The position numbers and the translations under genes are program-made. 64,000 nt of DNA from JAEUMY01 sp031394355 (GTDB taxonomy: Bacteria > Pseudomonadota > Gammaproteobacteria > Burkholderiales > Usitatibacteraceae), in contig JANNSU010000059.1 in NCBI GenBank assembly GCA_031394355.1, positions 1-64,000 of the forward strand, given 5' to 3'. Below, piece after piece: positions 24,864-33,987 of this stretch; the first letter of the stretch is position 1; each line of letters begins with the position of its first letter. The notes beneath the pieces are model-generated. The model did not search any database. It worked only from the letters and a program-made list of their open reading frames with translations, and was not told where the DNA came from.

Positions 24864-27153
24864 GTCTGCTTGCCACCACATTGCCAGGTGCTGCGTCGGT
24901 TAACGTCACACCCACACTGGGCCGGCACATCGCCAAACTGAGACGTCCTGCCGGGCCGGAGAGTAACGCGCGATCCTGCGAATATTCGCAAGTGATCGGC
25001 GAGCCAACGAGACAGGGCGCACTCTCGGGCACGCCGAAAAGATGCAGGGTCTCAACCGGCCAGGCGAGGTCGATGGCACCCGTGTGCGACACAGCCGGCC
25101 CAAGTGCCAGGGCATGACCTTCGCGTCCCCAGAGGGCGAACTCGGTAGCGCCACGCTGCACCCGACGCACGCTGCCACCGGCTACGCGCTCACCCGTGTG
25201 CCAGTCGATCCAGGTCTCGCCCTGCGGGAAGTAGACTTCCACCTCACCACCCGGTGCCACGATGGGCGCGAACAGCAATGCCGGTCCGAACAAGTACTGC
25301 ATCGGAAAGGCGCGCGCGGCGCGGTCATCCGGAAACGCAAGCGGCATCGCGCGCATCAGTGGCATGCCTGTGCGCGCAGCTTCTTCGGCGGCACCAGCGA
25401 TATACGGAATCAGCCGGTAGCGAAAGCGCAGCAGCTCGCGTGCGGCAGCGAGTGCATCTGCGCCAAATCCCCAGGGCTCGCGCACGCCGATACCGTGATA
25501 GCGGAAATGCGAAGAGAACAAGGCGTTGGCTGTCCAGCGCAGGTAGAGCTCGGCATCGGGTTGGCCGCTGCCGTAGAAACCGCCGACGTCCGTGGCGTAG
25601 TAGGGCACGCCGGACAGGCCATAGCCCAGCGCCGCGCGGATACCGGCGGCCATGCCTTCCCAGTCACTCTGCGGATCACCGCCCCACTGCATGGGATAGC
25701 GCTGGGCGCCGATGAATCCGTCGCGTCCCCACACCATGGCCGGCCCGCGCCCATTGGCGTCGTTGAAACGTTGCGTCGCATCGAACACGCAGCGGTTGTA
25801 GAGCAGCGGATAAACATTGTGGAGACGCCTGCCGGTGTCGCCATTGGCGGCCACCATGTCGTCCTCCACCTGTTCACCGAAGTCGGTCTTCATGACATCC
25901 ACGCCATCGGCGAACAATTTCTGGTGCTCGTCCGCCCACCAGCTTGCCGCATCAGGATGGGTGAAGTCGACCACGCCGGAAGGCGGCAGTGGCGTCAGCA
26001 CGCTGCCGAAAGGGTTGTCGCCCGGGTCTTTCACCCAGTCAAACACGCGCGCCTTGCCCTTGTTTGGTCCGTTTGCATCGGTGAGCAGCCAGCCCTTCTG
26101 TTCCAATTCCGCGAACAGCGGCGAGTGGATGGAGATGTAGGGGTACTCCCACACACACACCTTGAAGTCATGCGCCTTAAGTGCTGCGAGCGACGCGCGC
26201 GCATCGGCGAAGCGCGCCGGGTCCCACTGGAAGTTGAAACGGGTACGTACCTCCCACGCTGCCCGTCCGTCCAGCGTGATGACATCGCAGGGAATGTCCT
26301 TCTCGCGCACTTCACGCGCCACCGCGATGGCCTCCTCGGGTGTCTTGTAGTAAGCCCGCGAGAGCCACATGCCGTAGCTCCAGAGTGGGGGCAAGACGGG
26401 GCGCCCGGTGAGTGCGGTATAGCGCTCAAGAATTGTGGCGGGATTGCCCGCGAAGAAGAACAGATCCAGCGCCTCGTCTTCCACTTCCAGCACATGGCTG
26501 CGGTGCGACCACTGCGGGAATCCCACACCATGCCGGGCAGGGGCGGTGGTGAGCGCCAGCAGTCCCCAGCCCGCGCTGCTCCAGCAAAACGGAATGTTCT
26601 TGTAGGACAGTTCCGTGTTGACGCCCAGTGCGTCCTCGATCCGTCCCCGGATGAGCTGGCCGCGTTTGTCGAGCGGGCCGAATTTCTCGCCGAAGCCGTA
26701 GACGGCTTCATCGGAGTCGAGTGCAAAAGCGGCCAGCCATCGCCGCGGCCCTGCATCGGCCAGCCCGAATGCAGGAAGCCGGCTGTGTCCACGGAAGTGT
26801 TCATCGGTGATGGAGCGGAGTACTCGCTCCGTCTGGTAATGGAGAGCCATGGTGAGCACATCCCGGCCGAGGTCGAGGCGCAGGTGGCCAGCGCTCAGGG
26901 TCCAGCCCTGTTGGGTCTCGATCACATCCAGCGTGCCGCCCGCTTCCGCCAGCACCAGCAGGCCATAGTCCGGTCCGCGCGGGGTGCCCAGCGTGATGCG
27001 CAGCATGCCCGGCGCGTGTGCGCTGACCCGAATGGGGACATTGCCCGCGCTGAAACGCGCCTGCCCGGCAGCCTTGTCGACAAGGACGACCGCGCCCAGT
27101 CGGGAAAACTCGCCTTGGGCGAGGGTTGAAGTATTGAGTTGGTCTGTAGTCAT
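24847..27153 (-). CDS. GH31 alpha-glycosidase (YicI-like)
   Basis: The 768-residue enzyme has an N-terminal beta-sandwich (to about 270), a catalytic barrel with nucleophile Asp in DVMKTDFGEQV and acid/base Asp in QWGGDPQSDWEG, and a C-terminal sandwich. KTDFGE and QWGGD resemble E. coli alpha-xylosidase YicI (about 770 residues) more than sulfoquinovosidase YihQ. I cannot find the Arg-x-x-Trp sulfonate clamp at the position expected from YihQ, though arginines occur there (WEVRTRFNFQW). No signal peptide is seen, so imported glycosides would be cut in the cytoplasm. It is coupled to the permease gene upstream (ATGA overlap). Its last 50 residues carry a palindrome copy. Confidence 0.85.
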   Translation of the reverse strand: MTTDQLNTSTLAQGEFSRLGAVVLVDKAAGQARFSAGNVPIRVSAHAPGMLRITLGTPRGPDYGLLVLAEAGGTLDVIETQQGWTLSAGHLRLDLGRDVLTMALHYQTERVLRSITDEHFRGHSRLPAFGLADAGPRRWLAAFALDSDEAVYGFGEKFGPLDKRGQLIRGRIEDALGVNTELSYKNIPFCWSSAGWGLLALTTAPARHGVGFPQWSHRSHVLEVEDEALDLFFFAGNPATILERYTALTGRPVLPPLWSYGMWLSRAYYKTPEEAIAVAREVREKDIPCDVITLDGRAAWEVRTRFNFQWDPARFADARASLAALKAHDFKVCVWEYPYISIHSPLFAELEQKGWLLTDANGPNKGKARVFDWVKDPGDNPFGSVLTPLPPSGVVDFTHPDAASWWADEHQKLFADGVDVMKTDFGEQVEDDMVAANGDTGRRLHNVYPLLYNRCVFDATQRFNDANGRGPAMVWGRDGFIGAQRYPMQWGGDPQSDWEGMAAGIRAALGYGLSGVPYYATDVGGFYGSGQPDAELYLRWTANALFSSHFRYHGIGVREPWGFGADALAAARELLRFRYRLIPYIAGAAEEAARTGMPLMRAMPLAFPDDRAARAFPMQYLFGPALLFAPIVAPGGEVEVYFPQGETWIDWHTGERVAGGSVRRVQRGATEFALWGREGHALALGPAVSHTGAIDLAWPVETLHLFGVPESAPCLVGSPITCEYSQDRALLSGPAGRLSLAMCRPSVGVTLTDAAPGNVVASRHGTGH
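24977..24990. repeat. Dispersed palindrome, 14-bp form
   Basis: In the poorly conserved C-terminal extension of the GH31 gene, read as Glu-Tyr-Ser (frame GAA TAT TCG). Confidence 0.9.
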
Positions 27154-27992
27154 CCCTTGATGCCGCCCGATGTGAGTCCGCCCACGACTCGTTCCTGAAA
27201 GATGAGAATCACGATCACCACCGGCACCATGGCAATGACCAGGGCCGCGGAAATCGTGGGCCAGGGAAAGGAGAACTCGCCCTGATACATCTGGATGCCC
27301 ACCGGCAGCGTGCGCCAGGCGGTGGCGGAATTGAAGGATAGCGCCAACAGGAATTCATCCCAGGCGTTGACAAAGGCAAGGATGCCGGCGGTGAACAGGC
27401 CCGGTGCAGAAAGGGGCACCACCACCCGCCACAGTGCGCCGAGGCGAGTGCAGCCGTCGATCATCGCGGCGTTCTCAAGGTCGCGCGGGATTTCCTGGAA
27501 GAAGCTCACCAGCACCAGTGTGCAAATGGGGAGATTCAGCACCGTGTACGGCAGGATCAGCGCCCAGTAGGAATTGAGCAGCGACAGCGAGCGCATGATT
27601 TCGAACAGCGGCACCATCAATGTCACCAGGGGAAACATCGACACGGCGACGATGCACGCCAGAATGAGGCCGCGACGGCGCAGGTTGAGGCGGGCGATGG
27701 CATAGGCGGCCAGTGCCGAGAGGAACAGCGAAAGCAGCATCGAGCCCAGCGCCACCACCACGCTGTTGAACAGATACACCGGCAGCGGCTGGTCGCGGAA
27801 GGCCGTGACGAAGTTGTCCCAGGACGGATTTGTCGGCCAGTAGGTGATGGGCTTGGCGGTCAGTTCGACCTCGCTCTTGAAGGCCGTGGCCAGAATCCAC
27901 AGCGCCGGGAAGCAGCCGTTGACCAGCACGATGAGGGCGGCCATGGCGCGCAACATGGGACCATTGCTCAGTCCGCTCACAAGGGAGTTCAT
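27150..27992 (-). CDS. Sugar ABC transporter permease, MalG type
   Basis: The 280-residue inner-membrane protein has six helices and the MalG-family EAA loop (MIDGCTRLGALWRVVVPLS, then APGLFTAGILAFVNAWDEF). It pairs with the MalF-type permease and the ATPase in the same operon to import a sugar or glycoside from the periplasm. It overlaps both neighbours by four bases, indicating translational coupling. Substrate is not readable from the permease. Confidence 0.9.
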   Translation of the reverse strand: MNSLVSGLSNGPMLRAMAALIVLVNGCFPALWILATAFKSEVELTAKPITYWPTNPSWDNFVTAFRDQPLPVYLFNSVVVALGSMLLSLFLSALAAYAIARLNLRRRGLILACIVAVSMFPLVTLMVPLFEIMRSLSLLNSYWALILPYTVLNLPICTLVLVSFFQEIPRDLENAAMIDGCTRLGALWRVVVPLSAPGLFTAGILAFVNAWDEFLLALSFNSATAWRTLPVGIQMYQGEFSFPWPTISAALVIAMVPVVIVILIFQERVVGGLTSGGIKG

Positions 27993-28894
27993 GTGCCTCC
28001 CTCACGACGGATGTGGCGCATGTAAACCCAGGTGGTAAGCATGGAAATGCCGAACATCACCACCGCCAGTGCCGAGCTGTAGCCCAGATCCAGATAGTCC
28101 ACGGCGTTCATGTGGATATACATCGCAAGCGTCTGCGTGTCTTCGCCCGGGCCGGGCATGCTGTAGGGAATGTCGAACGACTGGATGGCCGTGAGTGTGC
28201 GGAAGATCAACGCTACCAGCATGGACGGCACCAGCAGCGGAAGCGTGATCTGGGTGAACTGAGTCCATTTGCTTGCGCCGTCCACTTCCGCTGCCTCGTA
28301 CAGCGAGCGCGGGATGGTCTGCAAGCCGGCCAGCAGGATGAGCGCCATGAAGGACGAGGTTTTCCAGATCGTGGCGAGACACACGGCGGCGAGCGTGAGT
28401 GACGCCGAAGCCGACCAGATGACCGGTGCGAGCCCGAGGCGCTTCAGCACATCGTTGACGATGCCGTAGTCGCTGTGGAAGAACCACGCGAATATGAGTC
28501 CGACAAATGCCAGCGGCATGGCCCAGGGCAACAGCAGTGCCAGACGGACCGGCCCCTTCCAGCGCATCGCCGTGTTGGCAAGCATGGCCAGCCCCAGGCC
28601 CACCACGAGCGCCCCCGGGACAGTGACCGCGACGATGATCAGCGTGTTTTTCGCCGCCCGCCAGAATTGGGCGTCGTTGATCAGGAATACATAGTTTTCC
28701 AGTCCGGAAAAACGTGCCGGCTGTCCCGTGAGCAGACGAGCATCCTGCAGACTGTTCCAGGCCAGCACCAATACCGGATAGACAACGATGAGCGTGATGA
28801 AGGTGAAGGCGGGTGCCAGGAGCCAGATCGCCAGCGTGCGTTCGCTCGGATCACTGAGTCGGTCAACAAGGGATCGGTTGGTTGGCTGGGGCAT
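27989..28894 (-). CDS. Sugar ABC transporter permease, MalF type
   Basis: A 301-residue permease with six helices: a first helix LLAPAFTFITLIVVYPVLVL and an EAA loop EAAEVDGASKWTQFTQITLP, as in MalF/UgpA proteins. It lies between the binding-protein gene (25-base gap) and the MalG-type gene (four-base overlap). Together with the ATPase it forms a complete carbohydrate uptake-1 family importer. Confidence 0.9.
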   Translation of the reverse strand: MPQPTNRSLVDRLSDPSERTLAIWLLAPAFTFITLIVVYPVLVLAWNSLQDARLLTGQPARFSGLENYVFLINDAQFWRAAKNTLIIVAVTVPGALVVGLGLAMLANTAMRWKGPVRLALLLPWAMPLAFVGLIFAWFFHSDYGIVNDVLKRLGLAPVIWSASASLTLAAVCLATIWKTSSFMALILLAGLQTIPRSLYEAAEVDGASKWTQFTQITLPLLVPSMLVALIFRTLTAIQSFDIPYSMPGPGEDTQTLAMYIHMNAVDYLDLGYSSALAVVMFGISMLTTWVYMRHIRREGGT

Positions 28895-28919
28895 GGGATA
28901 GGGAAGCGGTGCGGCGCTG

Positions 28920-30226
28920 TCAGGGACGCAAAGCCCGGGCGATCCGGTGCTCGATTTCGTTCAACGCCTGATCCGGCGTCCGCGCACCCGCCAGTACGGC
29001 ATTGAGGTTGATGCGCAGTGCATCGCTCACGGGCCGATACATGGGCGTGACGGGGCGGGGGCGAGCAGTTTCCACCACCGCCAGGGCATCGGCAAACCAA
29101 GGCACTGCCTTGATCACCTCCGGGTCGCGGAATACGTCGGCATAAACCGGCTGCAGCGAGGCCCGCAACGCCAGTTTCTTGCTCACTTCCGGACTCGACA
29201 GCCAGATGGCGAGCTTGGCGGCCTCGGCCTTGTGGCGGGAATACGCCGACACCGCCCAGTTCCAGCCACCCATGCAGGACACCGGTTCGCCGTTCTCCAT
29301 GGACGGCAGCCGTATGACGCCGACCTTGCCGGACACCTTGCTGTCCTTCGCCGTCTGAAACAGATTCCAGGCATAGCCCCACACCACGCCGAACAGGACG
29401 CGGCCGGCCTGGAATTCCTTGCGCGTGTCGTCGGTGCCGACTTCGGCGACATTGGGTTTTGATATGCCGTCGGCCACCATGCGTTGCCACATGGCCAGCC
29501 CGGCAGCGGCCTTGGGGCGGTCGAACGAAAATTTGCCGTCCTTGACGATATCGCCACCCAGGCTCCAGTAAGGCAGCAGAAAGGTGCAGACTGCGCCTTC
29601 GATGGCGCGGCCCTGGAAACTCAGGCCCTGCAAATTGGGATCTTTCTCTGCATCCAGCACCCTGCGCGCCGTGGCTGCCAGTTCTGGCCAGGTCGCAGGC
29701 GGTGCCAGACCGTGTTTGTCCAACAGATCCGTACGGTAGTACAGGAACATTGCATCGGCGAAGGCAGGCAGGGACTGCAGCTTTCCGTTGATGGTGTTGG
29801 CCTCGCGGTAGCGCGGCAGCAACTGCGCAAGACGGGCTTCGCGTCCGGCGCCCAGATGGCTGTCCAGCGGCTCGGCCCACTTTGCAGCGGCAAACTGAGC
29901 CGGGCGCACGATATCGATGAGAAACACATCGATGGAGTTGTCCCGGGCAGACAGGACGGTATTGAGATAGCGCTGCAGCAATTCGGACGTGGCACCGCCC
30001 ACGTCGAGCGTGGCGACCACACCGGGATTCAGTTGCGAATATTCGCCCAAGAGCTCGCGGATGACTTCCGGCCGGTGTTGTCCGCCCACCAACACCTTCA
30101 GCTTCGTGTTTGCCTGGGCCATGAGGGAGCACGACATCATCAACGCCCACGCGGCCAACGTCCATCGGGCGGACCGGATGCATGACCCCATCCCGCGAGC
30201 CAATGAGGGAGCAGCCAAACGGGCCA

Positions 30227-30230
<4 letters not shown>
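28920..30230 (-). CDS. Sugar ABC transporter periplasmic binding protein
   Basis: The 436-residue protein has an N-terminal signal (hydrophobic run TLAAWALMMSCSLMAQA) and the family-1 extracellular binding-protein fold: LKVLVGGQHRPEVIRELLGE, NSIDVFLIDIVRPAQFA, PAFADAMFLYYRTDLLDKHG, then PATWPEL. Its start overlaps the ATPase stop (ATGA); an internal ATG at 30191 would give a shorter signal peptide. It determines what the importer takes up. A sulfosugar such as sulfoquinovosyl glycerol, or a xyloside, fits the pathway, but binding residues cannot be called by eye. Confidence 0.87.
30035..30046. repeat. Dispersed palindrome GCGAATATTCGC
   Basis: Near the start of the mature binding protein, read as Gly-Glu-Tyr-Ser (frame GAA TAT TCG). 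Confidence 0.9.
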
Positions 30231-31342
<1,112 letters not shown>

Positions 31343-31349
31343 GCCGAGA

Positions 31350-32162
31350 TCAGTACACGCCGCTGGACACGGTTTTCGCCAGCGCGGGTCTCAATTCGCC
31401 GAGAAACTGATTGGCCTGACGCATCATCATGCCCATGTCCGACGCGACGGCAACGAAGTCGTAGCCCATCTCGATGAACGATTTCACCATGGCCGGTGTA
31501 GGCCCCACCGTGCCCACCAGTTTGCCGGCCGCGTGGGCGCGACGTGCGGCGTCGGCCATTGCAGCTTGCACATCGGGGTGAGTGATGTTGCCGATCTGGC
31601 CCAACCCGGCAGACAGATCGCCAGGGCCGACAAACAATGAATCCACGCCATCCACTGCAGCAATGTCCTCCAGCTGCGCCAGGGCCTCGGTGGTTTCAAT
31701 CTGGATCATGCGGAAAATGCCGGCATTGGCGCGGTTGCCATAGTCCGGCTCGGTGGCATATCGGCTTGCTCGATGCATGGCTGCGAAGCCACGTTGGCCG
31801 GTCTTGATATTTCCGTCCACCGGATAGCGGGTTGCCGCGACTGCACGGGCTGCATCTGCCGCGTTCTGCACAAACGGGAACATCAGGGTTTGCGCACCGA
31901 TGTCCAATGCGCGCTTCACCAGCACCGTGTCATTCCAGGCCAGACGCACCACCGGCAGCGCCGGCGTGCCGGCAATGGCCTGCAACAGATGGTAGGCATC
32001 CTTGTAGTCGATGGGGACATGTTCCATGTCCACCACCACCCAGTCGAATCCGGCGCAACCCATGGCCTCCGCCGTGGAGACGGCACCGGACATCAGCCAG
32101 GTGCCGACTGGCACGTTTTCCTTGGCCAGGCGTTCACGAAAAGGATTCTTGATCGGGTCCAT
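31350..32162 (-). CDS. HpcH/HpaI class II aldolase (2-keto-3-deoxy sugar acid type)
   Basis: A 270-residue pyruvate-dependent aldolase with the family catalytic set: His in VVVDMEHVPID, Arg in VVRLAWNDTV, metal Glu in IQIETTEAL and metal Asp in FVGPGDLSAGLG. It would split the 2-keto-3-deoxy acid made by the neighbouring dehydratase to pyruvate plus an aldehyde: 3-sulfolactaldehyde in a sulfo-ED route, or glycolaldehyde or lactaldehyde for pentose or deoxyhexose acids. The start at 32162 has AGGA upstream and avoids overlap with the dehydratase; a longer frame begins at 32225. Confidence 0.87.
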   Translation of the reverse strand: MDPIKNPFRERLAKENVPVGTWLMSGAVSTAEAMGCAGFDWVVVDMEHVPIDYKDAYHLLQAIAGTPALPVVRLAWNDTVLVKRALDIGAQTLMFPFVQNAADAARAVAATRYPVDGNIKTGQRGFAAMHRASRYATEPDYGNRANAGIFRMIQIETTEALAQLEDIAAVDGVDSLFVGPGDLSAGLGQIGNITHPDVQAAMADAARRAHAAGKLVGTVGPTPAMVKSFIEMGYDFVAVASDMGMMMRQANQFLGELRPALAKTVSSGVY

Positions 32163-32169
32163 GGTTGTC

Positions 32170-33903
32170 CTAGTAGATCGACGGTTCGGGTGTCGGGGCG
32201 GAGCCTTCCAGAAAATCGAGGTCACACCCCAGATTGGCCTGGGTCACATGCTCGACGTACAGGCGTTGCCATCCTCTTGCGAATATTCGCGTCCAGGGCG
32301 GCAATGCGGCACGACGACGGGCGAGCTCTGCATCATCAACCAGCAGTTCCAGCTTGCGGGCGGCGACGTCGAGCCGGATTCGGTCGCCGGTTTTGACCAG
32401 CGCCAGCGGTCCACCCACAGCGGATTCCGGCGCCACATGCACGATGCATGTGCCGTAATGGGTGCCACTCATGCGCGCATCGGAAATGCGTACGAGGTCA
32501 CGCACGCCCCGCTGCAACAGGGGCTTGGGGATGGGCAGATTGCCCCATTCGGGCATGCCCGGCGCACCAACGGGTCCGGCGTTTCGCAGCACCAGAATGC
32601 TGTTCTCGTCGATGCCGCTGTCCACCTCGTGGATACAGGCATTCATGTGCTCATGGTTGTCGAACACGAATGCGGTGCCTTCATGCTTGAGGAAGCGTTC
32701 GCTCGCGGCACTCACTTTGAGCACCGCGCCATCGGGGCACAGGTTGCCACGCAGCACGGCGAGGGCAGGCTGGGCGGATACGGGGCGTGACAGGGGGCGG
32801 ATGACTTCTTCATCCTGCACGGTTGCGTCGGCAATGCGATCACCCACCGTTTCGCCGGTAGCGGTGCGCGCTGAGAGGTCGAGCTCCCCGACAAGGCGGC
32901 TCAGCAGGGCGGGCATGCCGCCGGCGTAGTGGAAATCCTCCATGAGCTTGTCCCCTGCCGGAAACAGATTGGCGAGCACGGGCACCCGTGCAGCGGCCGC
33001 ATCCAGATCATCCAGCGACAACGTCAGCCCGGCGCGCCGGGCCATGGCAATGAGGTGAATGGCGGCATTGGTCGAGCCGCCCAGCGCCATGCAGGCCACA
33101 ACGCCGTTGCGTAATGCGCCCTGCGTAAGGAGGTGCGTCAGTGTGCAGTCTTCCCAGACCATGTCCACGATTCGTCTTCCGCAGGCCCACGCCATGCGCG
33201 GGTGGCCGGAATCTATAGCCGGCAAGCTGGCGGCACCGGCGAAGGTGAGGCCCATGGCCTCGATGATGCCTGCCATGGTGCTGGCCGTGCCCATGGTGTT
33301 GCAGGTACCGGGCGAGCGCGTCATGCGCGCTTCGAGGCGTATCCATTCCTTCTGGTCGATGACGCCGGATTGGTAGTCGTCCCAGAACTTGCGGGTGTGG
33401 GTACCGGCACCGACGGTCTGTCCGCGGTAACGGTCGTTGAGCATGGGACCAGCGGGACAGAAAATCGCTGGCAGCCCCGCTGACAGCGCGCCCATGACGA
33501 GCCCAGGGACCGTCTTGTCGCAACCGCCCAGCAGCACCGCACCATCCACGGGGTGCGAGCGCAACAGCTCTTCTGCCTCCATGGCCAGAAAGTTGCGGTA
33601 CAGCATGGTGGTGGGCTTCACCATGACTTCACCCAGCGACAGGGCGGGCAGCTCCACGGGAAATCCACCCGCCGCGATGATGCCTTCGCGTATGGATGCC
33701 GCGCGCTCACGCAAGTGGGCGTGGCAGGGCGACAGATCGCTCCAGGTGTTGAGGATCGCAATCACCGGCCGTCCCAGGAATTGTTCGCGATCCAGGCCGC
33801 GCTGCTGCAGACGCTGGCGATGGGCAAACGCGCGCATGTCATCACGCGCCAGCCAGCGCTGGCTGCGTAACGACTGAAGGCTGCGCCGGAGAGGCTGGGT
33901 CAT
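32170..33903 (-). CDS. IlvD/Edd family sugar-acid dehydratase
   Basis: The 577-residue iron-sulfur dehydratase has cluster cysteines in WSDLSPCHAHLRE, LLGGCDKTVPG and SPGTCNTMGTASTM, the spacing seen in [2Fe-2S] arabinonate/xylonate dehydratases. The Mg-site motif and the C-terminal VRISDARMSGTHYGT are also present. It would turn an aldonate (6-deoxy-6-sulfogluconate, xylonate or a relative) into its 2-keto-3-deoxy acid. The start MTQPLRRS at 33903 is preferred; an ATG at 33960 lies within a strong hairpin. The palindrome at 32279 encodes RIFA near the C-terminus. Confidence 0.88.
   Translation of the reverse strand: MTQPLRRSLQSLRSQRWLARDDMRAFAHRQRLQQRGLDREQFLGRPVIAILNTWSDLSPCHAHLRERAASIREGIIAAGGFPVELPALSLGEVMVKPTTMLYRNFLAMEAEELLRSHPVDGAVLLGGCDKTVPGLVMGALSAGLPAIFCPAGPMLNDRYRGQTVGAGTHTRKFWDDYQSGVIDQKEWIRLEARMTRSPGTCNTMGTASTMAGIIEAMGLTFAGAASLPAIDSGHPRMAWACGRRIVDMVWEDCTLTHLLTQGALRNGVVACMALGGSTNAAIHLIAMARRAGLTLSLDDLDAAAARVPVLANLFPAGDKLMEDFHYAGGMPALLSRLVGELDLSARTATGETVGDRIADATVQDEEVIRPLSRPVSAQPALAVLRGNLCPDGAVLKVSAASERFLKHEGTAFVFDNHEHMNACIHEVDSGIDENSILVLRNAGPVGAPGMPEWGNLPIPKPLLQRGVRDLVRISDARMSGTHYGTCIVHVAPESAVGGPLALVKTGDRIRLDVAARKLELLVDDAELARRRAALPPWTRIFARGWQRLYVEHVTQANLGCDLDFLEGSAPTPEPSIY
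32279..32290. repeat. Dispersed palindrome GCGAATATTCGC
   Basis: Inside the dehydratase gene, read as Arg-Ile-Phe-Ala, which uses the ATA isoleucine codon. Confidence 0.9.
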
Positions 33904-33948
33904 GGGACTGGGCAGGTCGGCGGTAGTGAAGAAGTCAAAAAATGCAGT

Positions 33949-33977
33949 GGGACAGCGCATCCGCCATGCGCTGTCCC
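33949..33977. repeat. 12-bp-stem hairpin between the TonB receptor and the dehydratase operon
   Basis: Perfect arms GGGACAGCGCAT and ATGCGCTGTCCC enclose a five-base loop, 11 bases beyond the TonB receptor stop codon and about 45 bases before the preferred dehydratase start. With no T-run it is more likely an mRNA processing or stability element than a full terminator. Confidence 0.85.
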
Positions 33978-33987
33978 GGCTGGATAC

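Noticed and set aside
25042..27129. Long plus-strand open frame (695 codons) opposite the GH31 gene
   Set aside because: It is antisense to a protein with intact catalytic motifs, and its translation is low-complexity His/Gln/Arg-rich as expected from a mirror frame.
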